Source: Pacificispira sp033344895 (lineage in GTDB: Bacteria; Pseudomonadota; Alphaproteobacteria; UBA8366; Aestuariispiraceae). Taken from it: DNA of 64,000 nt. Below the pieces are notes generated by a model, which was given only the letters and a program-made list of their open reading frames with translations, was not told the DNA's origin and made no database searches. Below are positions 16,002-24,666 of the stretch, one piece after another. Position 1 is the stretch's first letter; each line of letters begins with the position of its first letter. The position numbers and the translations under genes are program-made. The stretch lies in assembly GCA_965229685.1 (NCBI GenBank), contig OZ245920.1:4030001-4094000 (forward strand), read 5' to 3'.

Positions 16002-16979
16002 TTACCGACCGGCGATCGCAGCGGCCTTCGCCACCAGGTTTTCCGCCTGTTTGATCGATGCGATGTCGATCAGGCGTCCGTCCAGCGACACCGCGCCCTT
16101 GCCTTCCTTCTGGGCCTGTTCCATGGCTTCCAGAATTCGTTTCGCCTTCGTAACGTCTGCTTCCGACGGCGAGAACAGTTCATTGGCCAGGGCAACCTGG
16201 CTGGGATGGATGGCCCATTTGCCTTCACAGCCCAGAACACCGGCGCGGTTGGCCTGCGCCTTGTAGCCGTCCGGATCAGAGAAGTCGCCGAACGGCCCGT
16301 CGACCGGGCGCAGCCCGTTGGCGCGGGCGGCGACGACCATGCGGCTGATCGCATAGTGCCACATGTCGCCCCAATGGTAGTCCCGCGGCGCATCGCCGTC
16401 CTTGTCGGTCAGCACACCGTAATCCGGGTGCGGGCCGCCGATGACCGTCGTCCGTGCCTTGGTCGACGCGGCATAGTCGGCAACACCGAAATGCAGGCTT
16501 TCATTGCGCGGCGACGCGGCGGCGCAGGCGTCGACATTCGCCATGCCCAGCGCCGTTTCGATGATCAGCTCGAAGCCGATACGTTTTTTGCGCTTTACCG
16601 CGGCCTCGACCTGGCTGACCAGCATGTCCACGGCATAGACGTCGGAGGCCGTTCCGACCTTCGGGATCATGATCAGGTCCAGACGCTCGCCGCCCTGCTC
16701 GATGATATCCACGACATCGCGGTACATGTAGTGCGTATCCAGACCGTTGATCCGGACCGACATGGTCTTGTCGCCCCAGTCGATATCGTTCAGCGCCTCA
16801 ATGATGTTCTTGCGCGCCTGTTCCTTCTCGTCCGGCGCGACGGCGTCCTCGCAATCCAGGAAAATGACGTCGACGTCCGACTGCGCCGCCTTTTCGAACA
16901 GTTCCGTGCGGCTGCCCGGAACGGCCAGCTCGCTGCGGTTCAGGCGCGGAGTGGCCTGTTCGACGATGTGGAAACTCAT
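16002..16979 (-). CDS. mcl1: L-malyl-CoA / beta-methylmalyl-CoA lyase (HpcH/HpaI–CitE family)
   Basis: 325-aa cytosolic Mg-dependent CoA-ester lyase. It matches the Mcl1 type closely from memory: the N-terminal region ending PGSRTELFEKAA, the metal/CoA site LDCEDAVAPDEK, SVRINGLDT, MIPKVG, the acidic FELIIETALG, RPVDGPFGDFSD, GKWAIHPSQVALAN and the C-terminal DIASIKQAE. The enzyme reversibly cleaves beta-methylmalyl-CoA to glyoxylate and propionyl-CoA, and malyl-CoA to glyoxylate and acetyl-CoA. This is a step of the ethylmalonyl-CoA pathway for C2 assimilation. It is monocistronic, with a symmetric element upstream. Confidence 0.87.
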   Translation of the reverse strand: MSFHIVEQATPRLNRSELAVPGSRTELFEKAAQSDVDVIFLDCEDAVAPDEKEQARKNIIEALNDIDWGDKTMSVRINGLDTHYMYRDVVDIIEQGGERLDLIMIPKVGTASDVYAVDMLVSQVEAAVKRKKRIGFELIIETALGMANVDACAAASPRNESLHFGVADYAASTKARTTVIGGPHPDYGVLTDKDGDAPRDYHWGDMWHYAISRMVVAARANGLRPVDGPFGDFSDPDGYKAQANRAGVLGCEGKWAIHPSQVALANELFSPSEADVTKAKRILEAMEQAQKEGKGAVSLDGRLIDIASIKQAENLVAKAAAIAGR

Positions 16980-17012
16980 GGGTCTGCTCTCCCGGTCTGG
17001 TGAGGTTTAAAT

Positions 17013-17042
17013 CCGTAATGCGGAATTAATTCCATACAACGG
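17013..17042. promoter_or_regulatory. 30-bp dyad-symmetric element upstream of the malyl-CoA lyase gene
   Basis: A perfect 12-bp palindrome (GGAATTAATTCC, 17022–17033) is flanked at exactly equal distance by CCGT (17013–17016) and ACGG (17039–17042). It lies 34–63 bp upstream of the lyase start codon in an AT-rich spot. The size and symmetry fit an operator for a dimeric regulator, overlapping or near the promoter. No regulator gene is directly adjacent. Confidence 0.45.
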
Positions 17043-17115
17043 AAAATTCAAGCCCGATATCGCCGAAAGACGGATGCGGGCGGTTCAGCCGGGACGAAGG
17101 AACCCTAGCACCGCT

Positions 17116-18027
17116 TCAATTGCGGGATCGTTTCGCCAGCGGATGTTTTTCCGACACCAGCGACGCCAGCCGCTCGTTCAGGACATGGGTATAGATCTGC
17201 GTGGTCGAGATATCGGCATGGCCCAGCATCTGCTGAACGGCGCGCAGATCGGCGCCGTGCGCGACCAGATGCCCGGCGAAGGCATGGCGCAGGACGTGCG
17301 GGCTGACCTTGGCCGGATCCAGGCCGGCCTTCAGCGCCAGTTCCTTCAGCATCTGGCCGAAGCGCTGGCGGGTCAGATGCCCTTCCTTCGACCGGCTGGG
17401 GAACAGAAACGGGCTTTCCTCGCCGTCACCCGGCAGGAACACCTTTCGCCAGTCGCGATAGAGATGCATCGCATCGCGGGCCGGGGCGGACAGCGGCACC
17501 AGCCGCTCCTTCCCGCCCTTCCCGCGTACGGTCAGGAACGGCTCCTCCCGGCGGGCGGCGGCCAGCGGCAGGGTCACCAGTTCGCTGACGCGCAGACCGG
17601 TGGCATAGAGAACCTCCAGCAGGCAGGCCAGGCGGACGCCTTCCGCCCCCGGCTCGGCGCGGGCCGCCTCCAGCAGGATATCGACCTCCTCCTCCGTCAG
17701 CACCTTCGGCAAGGGCCGCCCCCGGCGCGGCGCATCGACATTCGCGGTCGGATCGCGATCCGAAAATCCCTCGGCATACAGAAAACGATGAAACTGTCGC
17801 AGCGCCGAGAGCTTCCGCGCCGCCGTCGATGCCTTCATCCCGTCCGCCGCCAGGCCCGCCAGATAGGCCGAGACATCGTCAGACCCCGCCCTGGATGGGG
17901 ACCGGCCCCTGCGGCTCAGGCTCTGTTCGTAGTCTTCCAGATCCCGGCGATAGGCCAGGATCGTGTTGCGCGCCGCGCCGCGTTCCACGACCAGCATCTC
18001 AAGGAAGGCATCGATATGCCGGGACAT
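17116..18027 (-). CDS. xerD: Site-specific tyrosine recombinase XerD
   Basis: 303-aa chromosome-dimer-resolution recombinase that acts with XerC at dif during cell division. The N-terminal SAM-like DNA-binding domain covers about residues 1–90. The catalytic residues are present: Arg146 (ATGLRVSELV), a Lys at 170–173 (RGKGGKERLVPL), His244 and Arg247 (SPHVLRHAFAGHL), His270 (MLGHADISTTQIYTH) and Tyr279. The frame stays open upstream to 18213; the ATG at 18027 (MSRHIDAFLEML) is the family start. Its place beside aroK is common in alphaproteobacteria, which argues for the housekeeping XerD rather than an integrase. Confidence 0.92.
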   Translation of the reverse strand: MSRHIDAFLEMLVVERGAARNTILAYRRDLEDYEQSLSRRGRSPSRAGSDDVSAYLAGLAADGMKASTAARKLSALRQFHRFLYAEGFSDRDPTANVDAPRRGRPLPKVLTEEEVDILLEAARAEPGAEGVRLACLLEVLYATGLRVSELVTLPLAAARREEPFLTVRGKGGKERLVPLSAPARDAMHLYRDWRKVFLPGDGEESPFLFPSRSKEGHLTRQRFGQMLKELALKAGLDPAKVSPHVLRHAFAGHLVAHGADLRAVQQMLGHADISTTQIYTHVLNERLASLVSEKHPLAKRSRN

Positions 18028-18043
18028 TGCCGTCCGCCTCTGG

Positions 18044-19822
18044 TCACTCGATCGGCCGCGGCTCCGGCTCTGCCAGCACCGCCGCCTCCACCGCCAGCCG
18101 TCGCGCGTCCCGTTCCAGGCCGACCGCCGCCAGGGCCCGAACGACCGCGGTGACGGTAGCGGGTGCCAGATCGGCCGCCGGCGCCGAGGCCAGCGCCGCG
18201 ACGCCCAGCGCAACCGTCTCGCCGCTGCGTCCCGCCGCGGCGGCCCGGTCCAGCATGGCGAGGGTCAGTGCCGGGGCACCTGTGGCCCGTTCCGGTTTCG
18301 CCGCCATGGCCGACGCGCGCAGCCCGGCATCTCCGGCCAGCGCCTCCGCTCCGGTCGCGGCGGCGACCAGCGCCTTCAAGAAATCCAGATAGGTCCGCCC
18401 CGCATCCGCATCGCGCGCGCCGTTCACCACGGCGGCTTCCCATCCCTGACGGGACCGGCCCAGTGCCGTCCCGGTCTCGCCGGTGAGCATGGCGAGGTGC
18501 CAGAGGCGCGCATCGGCTTCGGCGGCGGCCGCATCGGCCAGCGACGCGTTGCGCAGCAGGGCATGCCAGGCCCGGGCCCGGTCGACATGGCCCGTGCGAT
18601 AGAACAGCCGCGCCGCATCCTCCGCGAACCACAACAGATCGGCACTTGGCGGGATTTCCAGGGCCGGACCGGCAAAGACCGGCGCGACCGCCAAGCCGAC
18701 GCCATCCGCCGACGCCCGTGCCAGCGCGGTTGCCACAGCCTCCGCTTTCAAGGCTGGAATTTCCCAGCGCAGAAGCACCTGATAGAGCAATGCCCGCCCG
18801 CCTGCCGGGCTGACCCGGTCGAGCACCTCGAGCGGCTTGTCCAGTGCCGTCTCCTTGAATTTCTCCGCCAGATACTTGTCCGCCAGATCGCCCGGCGGCA
18901 GGATTCCGCGCAGACTCGCCGACTCGGCCGCCGCCAGGTCGTCGCCGCGCTGCGCCGCCAGCAGCGCCACATTCGGGTCGCGCACATCCGCCGGGACCGG
19001 CGCATCGGCATAGCGCAACATGGCGTAATGCATCGGACCTCTGGCCGTCATGCCGCCCACTTCCGGCGACAGGCCCAGAGTGATGCTGTCCATCAACGAG
19101 AAATACAGCGGGTCGTCCTCACCGGTATCCAGCAAGGTCTGCGCCGCCAGCGAGGCCTGATCTTTCTGACCGGCCACAGCCTGACAGAAAGCCAGCAACT
19201 TCGCCCAGAAGGACGCCGCCGCACCCGCGTCGACACCGCCGGCCGTCCCGCAGGCACCGGGCAGGTCGTAGGCCGCGAGCTGCGCCCGGGCCAGCGCTGT
19301 CTGGCCGGCCGGATCGCGCAGCGCGTCAGCCCCGGTCTGGGCCAGGGTCGCGGCATCCGCCGAAAATCCCATGCGGGCCAGCGCCGCAACCCGCGCCCGC
19401 AGCACCGAAACCGGGGACTGATTGTCGGCCGGCGGCAGGGATGCGGCGGTCAGAAGTAACCGTCGTGCCAAACTTCTGGCCGCCGGATAGTCAACCGCGG
19501 CCGGCAGACCATCGATCAATGCCACCACGGATCCGCGCGACAGGCCCGTCCACATCTGCGCCGGCAGGGCCGCGTCCGGATCGACGACCGCGCCGACGGC
19601 TTCCGCATCGACGCTGTCCAGGCTTTCCACCGACATGCCTTCCGGCGCCGCGGGAACGGACGGCACCGGCGCCGTGTCGACGCTGCCATCCGTTTCGGCA
19701 GGCGGAAACAGTTGCACTTGCGCGGCGGCCGGTGCGACCAGTCCCAGCGCCATCCACCCCGTTACGGCCAGGAACGGCAGCAACATCGGCCTTGTCACGT
19801 CACGATTGCGGGAAACGGGCAT
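18044..19822 (-). CDS. Large secreted Ala-rich protein of unknown function
   Basis: 592-aa protein with an N-terminal signal peptide (hydrophobic stretch LLPFLAVTGWMALGLVAPAAA) and cleavage after about residue 34. The mature protein is rich in Ala, Asp, Pro and Leu. It seems to be built of many helices that may form TPR- or SEL1-like repeats, with no catalytic motif I can identify. It lies between xerD (16 bp away) and a 62-aa membrane protein whose 3' end it overlaps by 23 bp. A start at Met13 (19786) would remove the overlap. The tandem order suggests co-transcription with both neighbours. Confidence 0.8.
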   Translation of the reverse strand: MPVSRNRDVTRPMLLPFLAVTGWMALGLVAPAAAQVQLFPPAETDGSVDTAPVPSVPAAPEGMSVESLDSVDAEAVGAVVDPDAALPAQMWTGLSRGSVVALIDGLPAAVDYPAARSLARRLLLTAASLPPADNQSPVSVLRARVAALARMGFSADAATLAQTGADALRDPAGQTALARAQLAAYDLPGACGTAGGVDAGAAASFWAKLLAFCQAVAGQKDQASLAAQTLLDTGEDDPLYFSLMDSITLGLSPEVGGMTARGPMHYAMLRYADAPVPADVRDPNVALLAAQRGDDLAAAESASLRGILPPGDLADKYLAEKFKETALDKPLEVLDRVSPAGGRALLYQVLLRWEIPALKAEAVATALARASADGVGLAVAPVFAGPALEIPPSADLLWFAEDAARLFYRTGHVDRARAWHALLRNASLADAAAAEADARLWHLAMLTGETGTALGRSRQGWEAAVVNGARDADAGRTYLDFLKALVAAATGAEALAGDAGLRASAMAAKPERATGAPALTLAMLDRAAAAGRSGETVALGVAALASAPAADLAPATVTAVVRALAAVGLERDARRLAVEAAVLAEPEPRPIE

Positions 19823-19988
19823 CGTCCAATTCTCGTTCGACCGGCGCCGTCGGGGCCGGAATATCGTAGGCGATCAGATAGATCGCACCGCCGATCAGCG
19901 CGGCAAAGATCAGGCCGATCAGAAACAAAACGACTTTTCCCACCGTTCCTCCTAGATTTGCAGGCTGTTGGAGATGAACCTTCGGCAA
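19800..19988 (-). CDS. Small single-span membrane protein
   Basis: 62-aa protein with one strong hydrophobic segment (VGKVVLFLIGLIFAALIGGAIYLIA is the region, residues about 16–41) and a C-terminal acidic/proline tail (DIPAPTAPVERELDDARFP). The upstream sequence AGGAGGAAC in the same frame supports translation near here. It is divergent from aroK and probably the first gene of the xerD-side operon. The family is unknown to me. The tail would lie in the periplasm if the N-terminus is cytoplasmic. Confidence 0.65.
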   Translation of the reverse strand: MPKVHLQQPANLGGTVGKVVLFLIGLIFAALIGGAIYLIAYDIPAPTAPVERELDDARFPQS

Positions 19989-20095
19989 CGCAGCACAGGC
20001 TTTACCCTATTCGCCGACTATGGCAATTCTGCGACCAGGATAAAAGGCGCGAAACTGCGCCGGGAACGTATTTGAGGCGGGGCGGTCGGCGCCCC

Positions 20096-20668
20096 ATGAA
20101 ACACGGTATGGCAAAAGGAACTTCTGCTGCGCCGGGTCCGATCGACCGCACGATCGTACTGGTGGGCATGATGGGTGCAGGGAAATCGGCGATCGGCCGG
20201 CAATTGGCCCAGCGCCTGAAATTGCCGTTCTACGATGCCGATCACGAAATCGAACGCGCGGCCGACTGCACGATCGCGGAAATCTTCAAGCAGTACGGCG
20301 AGGAGTATTTCCGGGCCGGTGAGCGCCGTGTGATCGCGCGGCTGCTGGAGGGTGGCCCCTGCATTCTGGCGACCGGCGGCGGCGCCTTCATGGACCCCGA
20401 GACGCGGGCGATGATGAAGGATCGCACACTGACCGTCTGGCTGAATGCCGAGTTCGACGTGCTGTGGGAACGGGTCAGCCGCCGCAGCCACCGACCGCTG
20501 TTGCGCACCGAAGACCCGAAGGGCACTCTGCGCCGCCTGATGGAAGATCGCTATCCGGTCTATGCCGAGGCCGATCTGACCGTCCTGTCCGACCGCGCGC
20601 CGAAGGAGGAAACCGCGGACAGGGTCCTTCACGCCGTCGCCGATCACCTGGAAAGCCAACCGCAATGA
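20096..20668 (+). CDS. aroK: Shikimate kinase
   Basis: 190-aa cytosolic enzyme that phosphorylates shikimate at the 3-OH with ATP, the fifth step of chorismate synthesis. The P-loop GMMGAGKSAIGR lies near residue 25. The shikimate-binding Asp is in FYDADHEIE, with further substrate residues in EYFRAGERRV and ATGGGAFMDPETR; the adenine-binding RRSHRPLL segment is also present. The ATG at 20096 or the one at 20108 could be the start, and neither has a strong ribosome binding site. It overlaps aroB by 4 bp, the standard alphaproteobacterial aroKB arrangement. Confidence 0.95.
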   Translation: MKHGMAKGTSAAPGPIDRTIVLVGMMGAGKSAIGRQLAQRLKLPFYDADHEIERAADCTIAEIFKQYGEEYFRAGERRVIARLLEGGPCILATGGGAFMDPETRAMMKDRTLTVWLNAEFDVLWERVSRRSHRPLLRTEDPKGTLRRLMEDRYPVYAEADLTVLSDRAPKEETADRVLHAVADHLESQPQ

Positions 20669-21777
20669 CCCGCGCCACCGTGCCTGTCGCCCTGGGCGAT
20701 CGCTCCTACGATATTCATATCGGCCCAACAGTTCTGGCCGAGGCCGGGGCGCTGATGGCGCCGCTGCTGCGCCGCAGGCATACCATCATCGTGACCGACG
20801 AAACCGTTGCCGGCCTGCATCTGGAAACGCTCACCGTCTCGTTGGACAATGCCGGGATCGGCCATGAGACGATTGTGCTGCCGCCGGGCGAGGGCACCAA
20901 GAGCATGGACCAGCTTGCCGGGCTGCTGGACCGGATCTTCGCCATCGGGATCGAGCGTGGATCGACCCTGACCGCCCTGGGCGGCGGTGTGATCGGGGAT
21001 CTGGTCGGTTTCGCCGCCGCCGTTGCCATGCGCGGGATCGACTTCATCCAGATTCCCACCACGCTTCTGGCCCAGGTTGACAGTTCGGTTGGCGGCAAGA
21101 CGGGAATCAATGTCGCGGCCGGCAAGAATCTGGTCGGCGCATTTCATCAGCCGCGCCTGGTCCTGGCCGATACGACGGTCCTGGATACGCTGACGATCCG
21201 GGAATTGCGCGCAGGCTATGCCGAAGTGGTGAAGTACGGCGCGATCGACGATTTCGCCTTTTTCGAATGGCTGGAGACCCATGGCGCGGACCTGCTGGAT
21301 GGGGACGTTGCGGCCCGCATCCACGCGGTCAAGGTAAGCTGCGAGGCCAAGGCCCGCATCGTCGCCGAGGATGAACGGGAGGCCGGCCGTCGGGCGTTGC
21401 TGAATTTCGGCCATACATTCGGCCATGCGCTGGAATCGGCCACCGGCTACGGCAGTCGCCTGCTGCATGGCGAGGGAGTGTCGATCGGCATGGTCCTGGC
21501 CTTTGACCTGTCCGCGCGTCTGGGCTTGTGCGATGGCCAGGAGGCCGCCCGATTCGCCCGCCATCTGGCGGAACTGGGCCTGCCGACCGGTCCCGGCTCC
21601 GTCCCCGGCGTGGCCTGGAGTGCCCGGGACCTGGTCAGCCGCATGGCCACGGACAAGAAGGTCAAGGACGGCAAACTCACCTTCATCCTGGCCCGCGGCA
21701 TCGGAGAGGCCTTTCAGACCCAGGACGTCGACCCCGCCGACCTGACGGCCGTTCTGGAAGAGGCGATCGCGGCATGA
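20665..21777 (+). CDS. aroB: 3-Dehydroquinate synthase
   Basis: 370-aa NAD- and metal-dependent enzyme that converts DAHP to 3-dehydroquinate in the shikimate pathway. Hallmarks are ALGGGVIGDLVGFAAAVAMRG (NAD site region), QVDSSVGGKTGIN, and the metal-binding AEVVKYGAI and NFGHTFGHALE with HGEGVSIGM. The ATG overlaps the aroK stop (ATGA), and its own stop overlaps the next start in the same way, so aroK–aroB–CNNM form a coupled operon. Confidence 0.97.
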   Translation: MTRATVPVALGDRSYDIHIGPTVLAEAGALMAPLLRRRHTIIVTDETVAGLHLETLTVSLDNAGIGHETIVLPPGEGTKSMDQLAGLLDRIFAIGIERGSTLTALGGGVIGDLVGFAAAVAMRGIDFIQIPTTLLAQVDSSVGGKTGINVAAGKNLVGAFHQPRLVLADTTVLDTLTIRELRAGYAEVVKYGAIDDFAFFEWLETHGADLLDGDVAARIHAVKVSCEAKARIVAEDEREAGRRALLNFGHTFGHALESATGYGSRLLHGEGVSIGMVLAFDLSARLGLCDGQEAARFARHLAELGLPTGPGSVPGVAWSARDLVSRMATDKKVKDGKLTFILARGIGEAFQTQDVDPADLTAVLEEAIAA

Positions 21778-23063
21778 GCGAGTCCGAATATTACGCAATC
21801 GGCGCGATTTTCCTGCTGCTTGTCCTGTCCTTCTTCTTTTCCGGGTCGGAGACCGCGCTGACCGCGACGTCGCGATCGCGCATGCATCAGCAGGCCAAGA
21901 ACGGGGAGAGGCGCGCCACGACCGTGCTGCGCCTGCTGGAACGCAAGGACCGGCTGATCGGGGCGATCCTGCTCGGCAACAACATGGTCAACATCCTGGC
22001 CTCCGCCTTGGCGACCTCCGTCCTGGTCAGCCTGTTCGGAGAGGCCGGTGTCGCCTACGCGACCATCGTCATGACCCTGCTGGTGCTGATCTTCGCGGAG
22101 GTGCTGCCGAAGACCTATTCGCTGGTCCATGCCGATACCGTCGCGCTGATCGTCGCGCCGATCATGCGTTGGATCGTCGTCATCTTCGCGCCGATCACCT
22201 CAGCCGTGCAGGTCGTGGTGCGCGCCACGCTGCGCCCCTTCGGTGTCGACCTGTCGACCTCGATCAGTGTCGAGCAGCATGAGGAAGAGTTGCGCGGCGC
22301 CATCGATCTGCATGAAGGCGAGGATCCCGATATCCGCCACGAGCGGGAGATGCTGCGCTCGATCCTCGATCTCGACGATGTCGAGGTCAGCGACATCATG
22401 ACCCATCGCCGGCAGGTCGCGATGATCGATCTCGACGATCCGGTGGCCGACTGCGTCGAGCAGGTGCTGGGCAGTCCCTATACGCGCATTCCGGTCTATC
22501 GCGGCGATCCCGACGACATTGCCGGCGTGCTGCACGCTAAGGCGCTGCTGCGCGAAATCCATGCGCGCGGCGGCAAGCTGGACGATCTGGACCTGGCCGC
22601 CCTGGCGACGCCGCCCTGGTTCATCCCGGATTCAACCACGCTGCTGGACCAGCTTCAGGCCTTCCGCGAGCGGCGCGAGCATTTCGCCATCGTCGTCGAC
22701 GAATACGGCGCCTTCATGGGCATCGTCACGCTGGAGGACATTCTGGAGGAGATCGTCGGCAATATCGACGACGAGACCGATATCGCCGTGCCCGGCGTCA
22801 AGCCGCAGCAGGACGGCAGCTTCGTCGTCGACGGCGATGTCACGTTGCGTGCCTTGGCGCGGGATCTGGAATGGGCACTTCCCGACGAAAATGCCGCCAC
22901 CGTTGCGGGGCTCGTCCTGCACGAGGCACGGCTCATTCCGGAACCGGGGCAAACATTCCTGTTCCACGGGTTCCGCTTTGAGGTCTTGCGCCGGCAGCGC
23001 AACCAGATCACATCCCTGCGTGTGACGCCGCCGCGGGATCCGGAACCGGGCGACGACGAATAA
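21774..23063 (+). CDS. HlyC/CorC (CNNM/DUF21) family transporter with CBS domains
   Basis: 429-aa inner-membrane protein: an N-terminal DUF21/CNNM transmembrane domain (about residues 1–190, with the FFFSGSETALTA motif), two CBS domains (about 210–330, including VEVSDIMTHR and REHFAIVVDEYGAFMGIVTLED), and a C-terminal CorC_HlyC domain. Relatives mediate Mg or Co efflux; older annotations as haemolysin are misleading. It is the third gene of the aroK–aroB unit through a 4-bp overlap, a neighbourhood widespread in alphaproteobacteria. Confidence 0.92.
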   Translation: MSESEYYAIGAIFLLLVLSFFFSGSETALTATSRSRMHQQAKNGERRATTVLRLLERKDRLIGAILLGNNMVNILASALATSVLVSLFGEAGVAYATIVMTLLVLIFAEVLPKTYSLVHADTVALIVAPIMRWIVVIFAPITSAVQVVVRATLRPFGVDLSTSISVEQHEEELRGAIDLHEGEDPDIRHEREMLRSILDLDDVEVSDIMTHRRQVAMIDLDDPVADCVEQVLGSPYTRIPVYRGDPDDIAGVLHAKALLREIHARGGKLDDLDLAALATPPWFIPDSTTLLDQLQAFRERREHFAIVVDEYGAFMGIVTLEDILEEIVGNIDDETDIAVPGVKPQQDGSFVVDGDVTLRALARDLEWALPDENAATVAGLVLHEARLIPEPGQTFLFHGFRFEVLRRQRNQITSLRVTPPRDPEPGDDE

Positions 23064-23077
23064 GTGAGGACAGCCGC

Positions 23078-23656
23078 ATGCCGTTGAGCGACCATGGAGT
23101 CGAACGCCGCCACTATCATACCCGCGACATTCAGGTACGGGGCTATTTTCGCGCCGATGGCCTGTGGGATATCGAGGGTCACATGCGCGACACGAAGACC
23201 TACCCGTTCGAAAACAGCCATCGCGGAGAGGTCGCGGTCGGCGAGCCGGTGCACGACATGTGGCTGCGCATTACCATCGACGACACGATGCTGATCCACG
23301 GCGCGGAGGCCGCCACGGAATCCAGCCCTTACGACGTCTGCCACGCCATCACGCCGTCCTACGAGCAGCTGATCGGCCTGCGCATCGGCCCGGGCTTTCA
23401 TCGCGAGGTCAAGAAGCGGCTGGGCGGCAAGTCCGGCTGCACGCATCTGACGGAAATGCTCTATCCAATGGCAACGGTCTGCTATCAGACCGCCTATGCG
23501 TCGCGAAACAAGGCGCGCCGGGATTTCGGCCTGCCGGTGGAGGAAGAGCCGACCAGCCCGGACAAGCGTCCCGGCCATATCGACGCCTGCCACGCCATGC
23601 GCGCCGACGGCCCGATCGTGAAAGAGGTCTGGCCGCAGTATTACGAGGGCAATTGA
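23078..23656 (+). CDS. DUF2889 domain protein
   Basis: 192-aa soluble protein matching DUF2889: RRHYHTRDIQVRGYFRADG near the start, LWDIEGHMRDTK, ESSPYDVCHAITPSYEQLIG, and the central CTHLTEMLYPMATVCYQT. His and Cys residues in the last two segments could bind a metal. The function is unknown. GTGAGGAC precedes the ATG, 14 bp after the CNNM gene, so it probably extends the aroKB operon. It is convergent with bolA, five bases away. Confidence 0.88.
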   Translation: MPLSDHGVERRHYHTRDIQVRGYFRADGLWDIEGHMRDTKTYPFENSHRGEVAVGEPVHDMWLRITIDDTMLIHGAEAATESSPYDVCHAITPSYEQLIGLRIGPGFHREVKKRLGGKSGCTHLTEMLYPMATVCYQTAYASRNKARRDFGLPVEEEPTSPDKRPGHIDACHAMRADGPIVKEVWPQYYEGN

Positions 23657-23661
23657 GGCGT

Positions 23662-23934
23662 CTATTCCCCGGGTACCGACAGTTTCAGGGCCAGGGCATG
23701 GACCGGCCCGGCCAGTTCATCGGCCAGAACGGCGTAGACCTTGCGCTGCCGGTCGACGCGGGTGGTGCCGCGAAACGCCTCCGATGCCATGACGACGGTG
23801 AAATGCGAGGTGCCGGTGCCGGGCGATCCGGCATGGCCCGCATGGCGGTGGGAATCGTTCTCGATCACCAGCGCAGTCGGGTCGAAAGCCGCGCGCAGCT
23901 TGCGTTCCATCTCGCGTTCGACATCCGTCATCAT
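23662..23934 (-). CDS. bolA: BolA family protein
   Basis: 90-aa protein of the BolA/IbaG class. The helix-turn-helix-like core includes ENDSHRHAGHAG, with the His residues used by BolA proteins to share an Fe–S cluster with monothiol glutaredoxins, and the conserved RVDRQRKVYAVLADEL. It is thought to take part in Fe–S trafficking and iron or stress regulation. The start (tandem ATG ATG) follows GAAAGG. It is divergent from the J-domain gene, a common alphaproteobacterial pairing. Confidence 0.92.
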   Translation of the reverse strand: MMTDVEREMERKLRAAFDPTALVIENDSHRHAGHAGSPGTGTSHFTVVMASEAFRGTTRVDRQRKVYAVLADELAGPVHALALKLSVPGE

Positions 23935-24039
23935 AGTTTCAACAGCCTTTCGCAGGTGGGCGGCCCGTGATCCTTGTCCGGGCCCGATGTCATCCCCATA
24001 GTGGGTAGCCGCACACCGTTTGACAATGACCGGACCGCA

Positions 24040-24615
24040 ATGGGACGCACCGCCACCAGAGACCCGAGGGACCACGCAGCCGCGCCGCGGATCTGCGCTC
24101 ATCCCGAGTGTCTGGAGGAAGGTCTGCATCCGGCGCCGAAATCCCGCGACCGGCTGCGCGACTATTTCTGGTTCTGCAAGCAGCACGCCCGCGAATACAA
24201 CGCGGCCTGGGATTATTGCCGCGGGCTGGGGCAGGCCGATATCGACCGGATCATCCGGCAGGACACGGTCTGGGGCCGTCCGACCTGGCCCCTGGGCATG
24301 CAGCGCATGGCCGGCCAGGGCGGCGAGTTCAAGATGAAGGACGGCACCGGCTTCTTTTCCGACGACGAACAACACACGGCTGAGCCGCCGCCCGACGACA
24401 GTCCGATCGGTACCGAAGTCTGGGCCATGCGCGCGCTGGACCTTGCGCCGCCGCTTACCTTGACCGGTCTAAAGGCGCGCTATAAGGAATTGGCCAAGCT
24501 TCTTCATCCGGATGTTAACGGGGGCGATTCCGAGGCGGAGGAGCGGCTGAAGCGGATCAACCTGGCTTATGCGACGTTGCGCGCTAACTTCACGTCCAGA
24601 GCCGGGACATCCTGA
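24040..24615 (+). CDS. J-domain (DnaJ-like) protein with N-terminal Cys/His segment
   Basis: About 191 aa. The N-terminal part has paired Cys/His (CAHPECLEEG, then FWFCKQHAREYN), which could form a small zinc site. The C-terminal 65 residues form a J domain with the HPD motif (LAKLLHPDVNGGD), expected to stimulate an Hsp70. The start is uncertain: ATG 24040 is used here, but the frame is open to a TTG at 23974. It lies between bolA and cobST, an order found in many alphaproteobacteria. It may serve as a specialised co-chaperone, but its client is not evident. Confidence 0.85.
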   Translation: MGRTATRDPRDHAAAPRICAHPECLEEGLHPAPKSRDRLRDYFWFCKQHAREYNAAWDYCRGLGQADIDRIIRQDTVWGRPTWPLGMQRMAGQGGEFKMKDGTGFFSDDEQHTAEPPPDDSPIGTEVWAMRALDLAPPLTLTGLKARYKELAKLLHPDVNGGDSEAEERLKRINLAYATLRANFTSRAGTS

Positions 24616-24666
24616 CCAAAGAGCGATGCCGAACGAGTAACCCGAACGTACGAAAGCCAGCCTGAC

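Noticed and set aside
17116..18027. Phage or integron integrase
   Set aside because: The tyrosine recombinase lies between housekeeping genes near aroK, has XerD length and motifs, and has no att-like repeats or mobile genes near it.
21774..23063. Haemolysin
   Set aside because: The DUF21–CBS–CorC architecture belongs to CNNM/CorC ion transporters; the haemolysin label is historical.
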